A DNA stretch of 64,000 nt from an uncultured Helicobacter sp. (lineage in GTDB: Bacteria > Campylobacterota > Campylobacteria > Campylobacterales > Helicobacteraceae), in NCBI RefSeq assembly GCF_910577135.1, contig NZ_CAJTLL010000004.1, positions 70,458 to 134,457 of the forward strand, in the 5' to 3' direction. Shown in pieces: positions 1 through 7,609 of this stretch. The first letter of the stretch is position 1. Each line of letters starts with the position of its first letter. A model generated the notes under the pieces. That model saw only the letters and a list, made by a program, of their open reading frames with translations, was not told the DNA's origin and ran no database searches. The position numbers and the translations under genes are program-made.

Positions 1-130
1 TTGTAGAGAAATAACATCAGCAATTTATTCTATAAATAAGGCAACTTCCTATTTTTTAACAATAAGCATAGTTAGTGTAGAATAGCAATACCATATCTTG
101 AAAAACGCACTCGATAGATAGGGCACAGCC

Positions 131-244
131 TTAGCTATAGGTGTATTCTTTAGGCGCATAAGCTGGATTTACTCCTGATTGTGCAAGACCCTTACGGCGA
201 TTTATCGCAATAGCAAGGGCATAATAGAATAGCGTTCCTATGCC
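131..244 (-). pseudogene. degenerate RFYYA-type small ORF
   Basis: Read on the minus strand, an open stretch of 37 codons follows a TAA stop and contains FYYALAIAINRRKGLAQ, then APKEYTY and a TAA stop. It has no ATG, GTG or TTG where its relatives begin. The relative at 60038-60277 has FYYALA near its start and an APKGHIY motif at the matching place. The 20-base DNA word TAGCAAGGGCATAATAGAAT is identical here (211-230) and there (60250-60269). Faint similarity (a Cys-rich stretch, then FQDM versus FEGL) continues past the stop to about position 80. I infer a broken paralogue of unknown function. The rest of 1-363 holds nothing else that I can support. Confidence 0.45.
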
Positions 245-363
245 TTAAAACTTATTTTTTAGGTGCAGATAACATTTGTGTAAATCTCTTTATGCTTTGG
301 CTCATTCCTATTTGTAAGACTACACGGTGCGCTAATATGATAGGGTAGAAATGGAGGGAAAAT

Positions 364-945
364 GTGAAATGTCTTGTATGTGAGCGATATAGCTGGAAGA
401 TTCTATGTAGGGATTGCCTGAATGATATTCCTCTAACGCCTCGCCATAGAATCCTTGCAAATTCGATAAAAACTTATAGCTTTTATCGCTATGAAGATGT
501 GGCGTTACTTATGCAGAGCAAATATCATCTTGTAGGTTCGCGTATACTTGCCACTCTTGCAAAAAATGCGGCAAAATATTTTTTTTCACATATATATGAT
601 AGTTTAGAGTCCCCAAAACTTACGCTTTTAGGCTTAGATGATTATCCTTATGGAGCATATTCACACACGGGTGTGATAGTTCGGGCATTTACTAAAGAAA
701 GCAAAGGCGTTTTTGAGGGTTGCTATGGTGCGCTTAAGGCACAAAATAATGTAAAGTATGCAGGGGAGAGCTTACAATTTCGACAGGATAATCCTAAGGG
801 ATTTGCCTTGCAAAAACCTCTGCAAGATACGCATATTGTGCTTATTGATGATATTATCACCACTGGCACAAGTCTCAATGAAGCTATTAATGTGCTTCAT
901 TCTTACCATATCGCATTTTGCTTGACACTTTGTGATGCGAGATAA
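364..945 (+). CDS. comF: ComF family phosphoribosyltransferase-like protein
   Basis: This 193-residue protein has the ComF layout. An N-terminal zinc-ribbon remnant shows Cys pairs at residues 3/6 and 15/18. The C-terminal type I phosphoribosyltransferase domain has the PRPP-binding loop VLIDDIITTGTS near residue 160. ComF proteins are linked to natural DNA uptake in several bacteria and act in the cytoplasm, but the reaction is not established. The start is GTG, chosen because GGAGG at 353-357 sits six bases upstream and no in-frame ATG is nearby. The stop abuts the convergent helix-turn-helix gene with no gap. The family call is solid; a competence role is inferred from family knowledge. 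Confidence 0.85.
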   Translation: MKCLVCERYSWKILCRDCLNDIPLTPRHRILANSIKTYSFYRYEDVALLMQSKYHLVGSRILATLAKNAAKYFFSHIYDSLESPKLTLLGLDDYPYGAYSHTGVIVRAFTKESKGVFEGCYGALKAQNNVKYAGESLQFRQDNPKGFALQKPLQDTHIVLIDDIITTGTSLNEAINVLHSYHIAFCLTLCDAR

Positions 946-1188
946 TTATTTTTTCTGTATTTTTTGTGCTTGTGCAGTGTTAAGCACATCAGATTCTATG
1001 CGCTCGAGTTCTTGGCAGTATTGTTGTTGGGCAGAGAGAATTTCTTTAAATTTAAACCCTAACATAACGATGGTGTAAAGCTCACTTTTATTCTTTCGCC
1101 AATTATAGAGTGTTTTGGTATCGACTTTTAGAATCCCTGCAATATCACGTTGTGAAAGCTTAGGTGAAAGTGAATTATTGCGCCTCAT
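946..1188 (-). CDS. small helix-turn-helix DNA-binding protein
   Basis: An 80-residue basic protein. Residues 9-35 read as a helix-turn-helix of the Cro/MerR-like or transposase-like kind (LSQRDIAGILKVDTKTLYNW), followed by an amphipathic tail rich in Glu, Gln and Lys. Small proteins of this build in Campylobacterota are usually annotated as hypothetical DNA-binding proteins. It converges on comF with the two stop codons directly adjacent, so the two genes must share any terminator. The target and role are unknown. No toxin partner is visible beside it. Confidence 0.6.
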   Translation of the reverse strand: MRRNNSLSPKLSQRDIAGILKVDTKTLYNWRKNKSELYTIVMLGFKFKEILSAQQQYCQELERIESDVLNTAQAQKIQKK

Positions 1189-1307
1189 TATGTTTTCCTT
1201 AAAGCAATGTATTTTATTCTTTATAAGATTTTACTAAAAGAATATTTCTATTCTATCATAGTGATTATTAAAAATTACTTTTTTACTTAATGCTAGGAGA
1301 TAAAAGA

Positions 1308-1391
1308 GTGAAAATTCCTTATGGAAATAGTTTCAAGATCGTGCAAAATATAAGATACTTATCCCTTAAAGAGCAGTTTCATATTTTTTAG
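1308..1391 (+). pseudogene. possible N-terminal scrap of an AAA-ATPase-like (DUF1703 type) gene
   Basis: A 27-codon frame starts at GTG with AGGAG 9-13 bases upstream and begins MKIPYGNSFKIVQ. This resembles the KIPYG-x-S-x-F opening of the large AAA-ATPase-like/PD-(D/E)XK family that is repeatedly duplicated in enterohepatic helicobacters. It ends at TAG after residue 27, far short of the usual 500 or so residues. The match is brief, so this is a suggestion only. Confidence 0.25.
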
Positions 1392-1472
1392 AATATCAAT
1401 ATTCACATTTACTAAAATGAGGACAAAGAAGCACCAAGTCTTTATGCGGCTTTTTAGAATCCTTACTTCTAT

Positions 1473-1485
1473 GGGGGGGGGGGGG
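1473..1485. repeat. G13 homopolymer (C13 on the topA strand)
   Basis: Thirteen consecutive G residues lie three bases beyond the topA stop codon. Tracts of this length slip during replication in Helicobacter and usually mark phase-variable loci. Here the tract is outside any convincing gene. A 63-codon plus-strand frame (1417-1608) crosses it, but it is antisense to topA and has no family resemblance. Confidence 0.9.
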
Positions 1486-1488
1486 AAG

Positions 1489-3708
1489 CTATTTCTCTAC
1501 TTGATGCTTGCATTTGAGGCATTCATATATGTGCTTTTTGCGATATTCGCGTTCACACATTATCCCACCGCATTCGGGGCATTTTTCTTTAGTAGGTTGA
1601 AACTTTGATATAAAATTGCATTTAGGATAGTTCTTACAGCCAAAGAATGCCCCCCTACGGCTGAATCTTTGCACGATTTCACCGCCGCATTGAGGACAAG
1701 CTACATCCTCAACGCTTTTAGCTTGAGGCTTATTAGAGAGTGATTTCGTATTTTTGCAGGTAGGATAGCCACTACACGCTAAAAACTCGCCATTGCGTCC
1801 AAATTTCTTAACCATAGGCTTACCGCATTTTTCGCATACACCATTGTCTTGGCTTATACCTTGCTCTTTATTTTCATTGGGCTTAATATATTTGCACTTA
1901 GGATAGCCACTACACGCCACAAACTCACCATATCGGCTTTGACGCTGCACGAGTTCCTTGCCACATTTAGGACATATCTCGCCTGTAGGTATGATGACTT
2001 TCTGCGAGACAATATCTTTTTTGCCTGATTCTATCTTTTGCATAAAAGGCTCATAAAATTCCCATAGCATTGCTTCCCAATCAATTTTTTCTTGTGCGAT
2101 GTCATCAAGCTTATTTTCAAGCCCTGCGCTAAAGTGAGTATCGACAATTTCATTGAAATGTCCTTCGAGCATTTCAATCACCTTAAAAGCACTCTCACTT
2201 GGCACAAGCTGCTTTTTATCAAGCTGCACGTATTCCCTTGCTACAAGTAAAGCAATGGTAGGTGCATAGGTGCTAGGACGTCCTATACCTAAAGATTCCA
2301 TACTTTTAATAATGCTTGCCTCATTATAGCGCGATGGAGCCTCTGTGGATTTTTCAATCGCCTCTAAATCCTGTAACAGTACACTTTCCCCCTCTTTGCA
2401 CTCAGGCAAAAGCTTATCCTTATCATCGCTCCCTGTAATTTTATAGAATCCATCAAAGACAAGTTTGCGTCCATTTGCCTTAAAGCTCACCTTATGCTCC
2501 CCCTCTTTAGCGCTAAAAATGATATTTTGTGTCTCAAATATCGCATCTTCACTCTGTGAGGCAAGGAAGCGATTGTAGATTAATGTATAGAGTTTATATT
2601 CTTCAGGCTTCAAGCAGGATTTTGCCATTTGTGGCGTGAAATCAAGATTTGTAGGACGTATGGCTTCGTGTGCTTCCTGTGCGCTTTTAGACCTTGTCGC
2701 ATAAATTTTAGGCTTCTTAGGGACATAAGATTCCCCATAAGTTTTTTTCAATACCGCCCTTGCCGCATTTTGCGCTTCTTTAGCGATATTAAGGCTATCT
2801 GTCCTCATATAAGTGATAACCCCCATTGTCCCAAAATTCGTATTCACGCCCTCATAAAGCCGCTGTGCGACACTCATCGTGCGCGATGGAGAGAATCCTA
2901 AGAGATTTGAAGCACTCTGTTGCAGGGTAGAAGTCATAAATGGTGCAGGGGTGGGCGTTTTCTTAGATTTTTTACTAATTTCTTCAATGATAAATTGAGC
3001 ACTTTTGATATATTGGCACATCGCTTCTACTGCTTTAGAATCTTGCAAAGAGAGCTTCTCTAGTTTTTTATCATATATAATTAACTCAGATTCTATGCTC
3101 TCTTTTGAGGGCAGGGTAAAAGTCGCATTGATCGTATAGTATATGGTAGGCTTGAAAGCGCGGATTTCTCGCTCTCTATCAACGATGATTTTTAATGCGG
3201 CGCTTTGCACTCGCCCTGCAGACAAGCCTTTTTGAATCTTGGAAGACATCAGTTGAGAGAGCTTAAAGCCTACGATTCTATCTAGTAGCCGTCGTGCTTG
3301 CTGGGCATTGACCTTTGACATATCGATTTTTCTAGGATTTGCTAATGAATGTGTAATAGCATTTTTAGTAATCTCGTGGAATACAATGCGTGGGAACTCA
3401 TCATAAGGGCGTTCGAGAGCCTGGGTGATATGATAGCCTATTGCCTCTCCCTCTCTGTCCTCATCGGTTGCGATATAGGTAGTCTTTGCCTTTTTGCTCG
3501 CATTTTGAATCTTGTCTACAATTTCTTGATGATCTTTATCAATGTCATATTGGGGCGTGAATGTTTTGTCCTTAATCTCAATACCAAAGCTATATTTTGG
3601 CAAATCGCGTATATGCCCCTTAGAGGCGATAACCTCATAATTATTCCCTAAAAAAATTTTGATTGTCTTTGCTTTAGCTGGTGATTCTACGATGATTAGA
3701 TCTTTCAT
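1489..3708 (-). CDS. topA: DNA topoisomerase I
   Basis: The 739-residue type IA topoisomerase relaxes negative supercoils by cutting one strand through a tyrosine. The TOPRIM domain is at the N-terminus (LIIVESPAKAKTI from residue 4, and the acidic motif ATDEDREGEAIG near residue 80). The catalytic tyrosine is in GVITYMRTDS near residue 300. RRLLDRIVGF and SAGRVQSAAL motifs are present. The C-terminus has four CxxC-based zinc ribbons (about residues 590-735), which is the usual arrangement. Length is normal for Campylobacterota. It is divergent from flaB, the same neighbourhood as in Helicobacter pylori, with 179 bases between the two starts. Confidence 0.97.
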   Translation of the reverse strand: MKDLIIVESPAKAKTIKIFLGNNYEVIASKGHIRDLPKYSFGIEIKDKTFTPQYDIDKDHQEIVDKIQNASKKAKTTYIATDEDREGEAIGYHITQALERPYDEFPRIVFHEITKNAITHSLANPRKIDMSKVNAQQARRLLDRIVGFKLSQLMSSKIQKGLSAGRVQSAALKIIVDREREIRAFKPTIYYTINATFTLPSKESIESELIIYDKKLEKLSLQDSKAVEAMCQYIKSAQFIIEEISKKSKKTPTPAPFMTSTLQQSASNLLGFSPSRTMSVAQRLYEGVNTNFGTMGVITYMRTDSLNIAKEAQNAARAVLKKTYGESYVPKKPKIYATRSKSAQEAHEAIRPTNLDFTPQMAKSCLKPEEYKLYTLIYNRFLASQSEDAIFETQNIIFSAKEGEHKVSFKANGRKLVFDGFYKITGSDDKDKLLPECKEGESVLLQDLEAIEKSTEAPSRYNEASIIKSMESLGIGRPSTYAPTIALLVAREYVQLDKKQLVPSESAFKVIEMLEGHFNEIVDTHFSAGLENKLDDIAQEKIDWEAMLWEFYEPFMQKIESGKKDIVSQKVIIPTGEICPKCGKELVQRQSRYGEFVACSGYPKCKYIKPNENKEQGISQDNGVCEKCGKPMVKKFGRNGEFLACSGYPTCKNTKSLSNKPQAKSVEDVACPQCGGEIVQRFSRRGAFFGCKNYPKCNFISKFQPTKEKCPECGGIMCEREYRKKHIYECLKCKHQVEK

Positions 3709-3830
3709 TTAGGCCCCTCATAAAACTTCCCTTGAGATTTAAAGTCGGATTTTAGCATAGATTCTTTGTGAAATTTTATTTATTTTATTTCTTTGTGCAA
3801 TCTTTATACAAAATTGAATTATTGAATTTG

Positions 3831-3846
3831 TGGAATCTTTTTTGCT
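3831..3846 (+). promoter_or_regulatory. sigma-54 (RpoN) promoter of flaB
   Basis: TGGAATCTTTTTTGCT fits the -24/-12 pattern: GG at 3832-3833, exactly ten bases, then GC at 3844-3845. It lies 42 bases before the flaB ATG. Helicobacter flaB is known to be an RpoN/FlgR-dependent class 2 flagellar gene, so the site agrees with the gene it precedes. Confidence 0.85.
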
Positions 3847-3887
3847 TTATCGACAAAATATAGAAAAATTTTAGCAAAGGATGCAAT

Positions 3888-5432
3888 ATGAGTTTTAGGA
3901 TAAACACAAATATTTCTGCCCTTACCGCACATACCATTGGGGTGCAGAATAACAGAAGTCTGCATAATTCGCTTGAAAAATTAAGTTCGGGTTTGCGACT
4001 CAATAAAGCTGCAGATGATGCCTCGGGTATGGCGATTGCCGATAGCTTGCGAAGTCAAAGTGAGGGGTTAGGACAGGCAGTGAGAAATGCCAATGACGCC
4101 ATTGGTATTATACAAGTGGCTGATAAGGCAATGGACGAACAGCTCAAAATCTTAGATACGATTAAAACTAAGGCTATTCAAGCCGCACAAGATGGGCAAA
4201 GCACAGAGACAAGAAAGGCACTTCAAAGTGATATTATACGTTTACTTGAAGAGCTAGATAATATTGCTAATACTACAAGTTATAATGGACAGCAAATGCT
4301 CTCTGGCGCATTCTCTAATAAAGAATTTCAAATTGGTGCTTATTCAAATACAACGATAAAAGCCTCTATTGGTCCTACAAGCTCTGACAAAATCGGACAC
4401 GTGCGTCTGGAAAGTGGCTCGTTTTCTGCTGAAGGTATGCTCGCTTCTGCTGCTTATTCTAACCTCACTGAAGTAATGCTCAAGTTTCGTCAGGTTGATG
4501 GAAAACACGATTATGAAACAGAAACCGTTAAAATTTCTACTTCTGCGGGGACAGGTATAGGTGTGCTTACAGAAGTAATTAATAAACATTCAAATACTTT
4601 GGGGGTGCGCGCAGCGTGGAATGTAATGGCAACAGGCGATGTGCCCGTGCTTTCAGGCACAGTGCGAGGCTTGGTGATTAATGGTGTAACAATCGGAAAT
4701 GTTAATGATGTGCGCAAAAATGATTCTGATGGACGCTTACTTAATGCTATCAATTCTATCAAAGAACGTACGGGGGCTGAAGCTTTCACTGATATTACAG
4801 GGCGTATCAATATAAGAAGTTTGGATGGACGTGCTATTTCTATTCGCACAGAGGGCGATAGTGGTAAGGTGTTTGGTGGAGGAAACTTTGCCGGAATTTC
4901 TGGCACAGAGCACGCCATCATAGGACGCTTAACGCTCATTAGAACAGATGCAAGAGATATTATAGTTAGCGGAATAAATTATAGCCATATAGGATTTCAC
5001 TCTGCACAGGGTATTGCTGAATATACTGCAAATCTCCGCTATGTGCGTGGGGAAATGGACGCTAATATTGCATCAGCATCTGGAGCAAATGCTAATGTGG
5101 CACAAGCCAATCTTCACTTTGATGGTATTGGTGCTGGGGTTACAAGCCTTAAAGGAGCAATGGTGGTTATCGATATGGCAGAATCTGCTCGTATGCAGCT
5201 TGATAGATTACGCGCAGATATTGGTTCAGCACAGATTCAGCTTGTTGCAACAATTAATAATGTATCTGTTACACAAGTGAATGTTAAAGCTGCAGAATCT
5301 CAAATTCGCGATGTGGATTTTGCTGCAGAATCTGCGACATTCTCTAAACATAACGTTTTGGCTCAAAGTGGTAGCTTCGCTATGGCTCAAGCCAATGCCG
5401 TGCAACAAAACGTGCTTCGATTGCTTCAATAG
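3888..5432 (+). CDS. flaB: flagellin B
   Basis: This 514-residue protein is the minor flagellin, polymerised near the hook-proximal part of the filament and exported by the flagellar type III apparatus. The conserved D0/D1 ends are complete: the N-terminus starts [15 protein letters not shown], with [24 protein letters not shown] at about 30-54, and the C-terminus ends [19 protein letters not shown]. The central domain follows Helicobacter FlaB closely, and the length equals that of H. pylori FlaB. FlaB rather than FlaA is chosen for the sequence, the upstream sigma-54 promoter and the topA/Maf neighbours. The variable domain contains Ser/Thr residues that are probably modified by pseudaminic acid, given the glycosylation-type gene next door. 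Confidence 0.95.
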   Translation: MSFRINTNISALTAHTIGVQNNRSLHNSLEKLSSGLRLNKAADDASGMAIADSLRSQSEGLGQAVRNANDAIGIIQVADKAMDEQLKILDTIKTKAIQAAQDGQSTETRKALQSDIIRLLEELDNIANTTSYNGQQMLSGAFSNKEFQIGAYSNTTIKASIGPTSSDKIGHVRLESGSFSAEGMLASAAYSNLTEVMLKFRQVDGKHDYETETVKISTSAGTGIGVLTEVINKHSNTLGVRAAWNVMATGDVPVLSGTVRGLVINGVTIGNVNDVRKNDSDGRLLNAINSIKERTGAEAFTDITGRINIRSLDGRAISIRTEGDSGKVFGGGNFAGISGTEHAIIGRLTLIRTDARDIIVSGINYSHIGFHSAQGIAEYTANLRYVRGEMDANIASASGANANVAQANLHFDGIGAGVTSLKGAMVVIDMAESARMQLDRLRADIGSAQIQLVATINNVSVTQVNVKAAESQIRDVDFAAESATFSKHNVLAQSGSFAMAQANAVQQNVLRLLQ

Positions 5433-5459
5433 TCATATCGAATAGTGTAAGAATGGTAT

Positions 5460-7397
5460 ATGCAGGATTTTTTCTCTCTTAATCTTTCTGCATTAGCAGT
5501 AGTTTCTCCTGCTCTTGCGCTAAAACTCAATGATTTTAAACCAAATGAATCTTATGAGGTATTTCAAGGTGATGATGTGCTCAATATCAACATTATTGAT
5601 AAACGCACACACACACCACTTTTCACACAAAATCCACTAGAAGAAACAAATTCGAAGATTCAGGTATTTAGCACATATTCTCATTATCCATATTTATATT
5701 TTTTTGGCGTGGGTAATGGGGTGTTTTATAAAGTGCTGCTGCATAATGAGCTTTTGAAGCGCATAGTCGTGCTAGAGCCTGAGCTTGAATTGCTTTTTAT
5801 CGCTTTGCATTTTATGGATTTTAGCCAAGAGATTTTGGAGCAAAGAATTATATTTCTTGACGCTACACATTGTGATTTTATCCATATTGATATGCTTTTT
5901 GCCACTAATCGCGATGCAAAAGTTTATTCAAAAACCTATGATTTACATTTATTTAATGGCTATTATGAGAAATATGCACAACTCTACATTAATATTAATC
6001 AACTTTTTATCCGCGCTATCGAGCATAGTGTCGTGAGTGTGGGTAATGATAGCAGGGACGCTATTATTGGTATTTCTCATCATATACGCAATTTACCAGA
6101 TGTGCTGAAATCTCCTACTTTGCTAGAGCTTTTAAGGCATATCAAGGGCAGGGATAGCGCTATTATCGTTGCTACTGGACCTAGCTTGAGTAAGCAGATT
6201 CCATATCTTAGGCAGATTCAAGACTATGCTACGATTATGTGCATTGATGCGTCTTTTCCTATTTTAGCGAGAGAGGGCATTAAGCCTGATATTGTATTTT
6301 CACTCGAACGTGTGGAGCTTACGGCAAGATTCTATGAAGACACGCCTAAGAAATTTCACAAAGATGTGATTTTTGCTATTACCTCTATTGTGCATCAGCG
6401 GCTGAAAAATGCGCTTAAAGGCGATGTGGTGCAGTATTCATTGCGTCCATTTGGATATACAAATTACTTCCATATTCCTGAGTATGGTTATTTGGGCATA
6501 GGTATGAGTGCGGCAAATATGGCGTATGAGCTTATCGTGCATTCAAAATTTAAGCGTTGTATTATTATTGGGCAGGATTTAGCCTTTGGCGAAGATGGCA
6601 GTTCTCATGCAAAAAATGCTGTATATGGCGAGAATGAGATTAGCCCCAAGACAATGGAGGACAAAGGACAAAAGGTAATGGTAGAAAAATATGGCGGTGG
6701 CGGTATGGTGGAATCTACTAAAGTGTGGAAGATGTTTTTGACATTCTATGAACGCGATATTGCTAATACGCCCTATCCCATTGAGGTGATTAATGCCACA
6801 GAGGGTGGGGCTAGGATTCAAGGCACGAAAGAAATTCCCTTTAAAGAAGCCATTAAACTCATAGATACGACACATAAAAAAAAGCCCATCACCTTAGTTT
6901 ACCCTAGCACACAAGAGTATGAGGCAAATCTTGATAAGGTAAGGCAGAAGATAGAGGATTGGATTGAGTTAGGCTTAAAGGATAAAGCTTTTGTCGAGGA
7001 AGTGTTTTTAGAAGTGGCTGCGCTCACGGAGCGATTTGAGCTACTCAACAAAGAAAATCGGCTAGATGAGCTACAAGCACAGGAGTTGCAAAATTGCATA
7101 GATAGAATCCAAAAGGTCAAAGAGCTTTTTGATGATATAAGATTCCGTGAATGCTTTATGGACGCGATACAATCTTATATCTTTCATCAAGAGATGGACA
7201 TCGCGCGGCTGCTTGTTATGCCTGCAAACAATGAGGAGGCAAAGCTCATCAAACAAGCTGAAATCATCTATGCGCATAAATATTGGCTTTTTTCACTCGC
7301 TGGAGGAATGGACGTAGTGATTGAAAAAGTTAAAGAAGCCTATGAGAGTTGGGAGATACATCATCAGGCTAAAGATATGTCTGTAAATAAAGCCTAG
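5460..7397 (+). CDS. motility-associated factor (Maf/DUF115) flagellin glycosyltransferase family protein
   Basis: The 645-residue protein carries the DUF115 (MptE-like) core at about residues 215-390. It includes the nucleotide-binding-like stretch AIIVATGPSLSKQ, IDASFPILAREGIKPDIV, and IIIGQDLAFGEDGSSHA. Maf proteins of Campylobacter and Helicobacter are implicated in transferring nonulosonic acids such as pseudaminic acid to flagellin. It begins 28 bases after the flaB stop on the same strand, so co-transcription from the sigma-54 promoter is likely, and this gene order is conserved with H. pylori. The C-terminal 150 residues are helical and charged. The exact sugar and acceptor cannot be read from sequence. 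Confidence 0.88.
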   Translation: MQDFFSLNLSALAVVSPALALKLNDFKPNESYEVFQGDDVLNINIIDKRTHTPLFTQNPLEETNSKIQVFSTYSHYPYLYFFGVGNGVFYKVLLHNELLKRIVVLEPELELLFIALHFMDFSQEILEQRIIFLDATHCDFIHIDMLFATNRDAKVYSKTYDLHLFNGYYEKYAQLYININQLFIRAIEHSVVSVGNDSRDAIIGISHHIRNLPDVLKSPTLLELLRHIKGRDSAIIVATGPSLSKQIPYLRQIQDYATIMCIDASFPILAREGIKPDIVFSLERVELTARFYEDTPKKFHKDVIFAITSIVHQRLKNALKGDVVQYSLRPFGYTNYFHIPEYGYLGIGMSAANMAYELIVHSKFKRCIIIGQDLAFGEDGSSHAKNAVYGENEISPKTMEDKGQKVMVEKYGGGGMVESTKVWKMFLTFYERDIANTPYPIEVINATEGGARIQGTKEIPFKEAIKLIDTTHKKKPITLVYPSTQEYEANLDKVRQKIEDWIELGLKDKAFVEEVFLEVAALTERFELLNKENRLDELQAQELQNCIDRIQKVKELFDDIRFRECFMDAIQSYIFHQEMDIARLLVMPANNEEAKLIKQAEIIYAHKYWLFSLAGGMDVVIEKVKEAYESWEIHHQAKDMSVNKA

Positions 7398-7572
7398 GGT
7401 TGCATTATCTAATATGGAGTACTAGGGTATATCCTAGCTTCATATAAGAGGAGCTTTTACAAGATAGGGGAGGGAGGGTATCCCTTTATATTTGATTGCA
7501 AGTGTAAAATGCAGGGAATCATCAAAGCATTTTGTGTGTTGAGTATGCTGTGTTAAGGAAGCAAAGAGTATA

Positions 7573-7601
7573 GAATTAAGCTTTTGTGGTAAGCTTAATT
7601 C
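7573..7601. terminator. 11-bp perfect inverted repeat between convergent genes
   Basis: GAATTAAGCTT, a seven-base loop, then AAGCTTAATTC. It lies nine bases beyond the 3' end of the minus-strand TonB-dependent receptor and about 180 bases past the plus-strand Maf gene. Position and perfect stem suggest a bidirectional transcription terminator, although neither side has a clean U run. The 7398-7572 stretch before it shows no gene. Confidence 0.55.
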
Positions 7602-7609
7602 CCTTGCTA

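Noticed and set aside
1417..1608. 63-codon plus-strand frame across the G13 tract
   Set aside because: It is antisense to topA, has no family resemblance, and its reading depends on the tract length.
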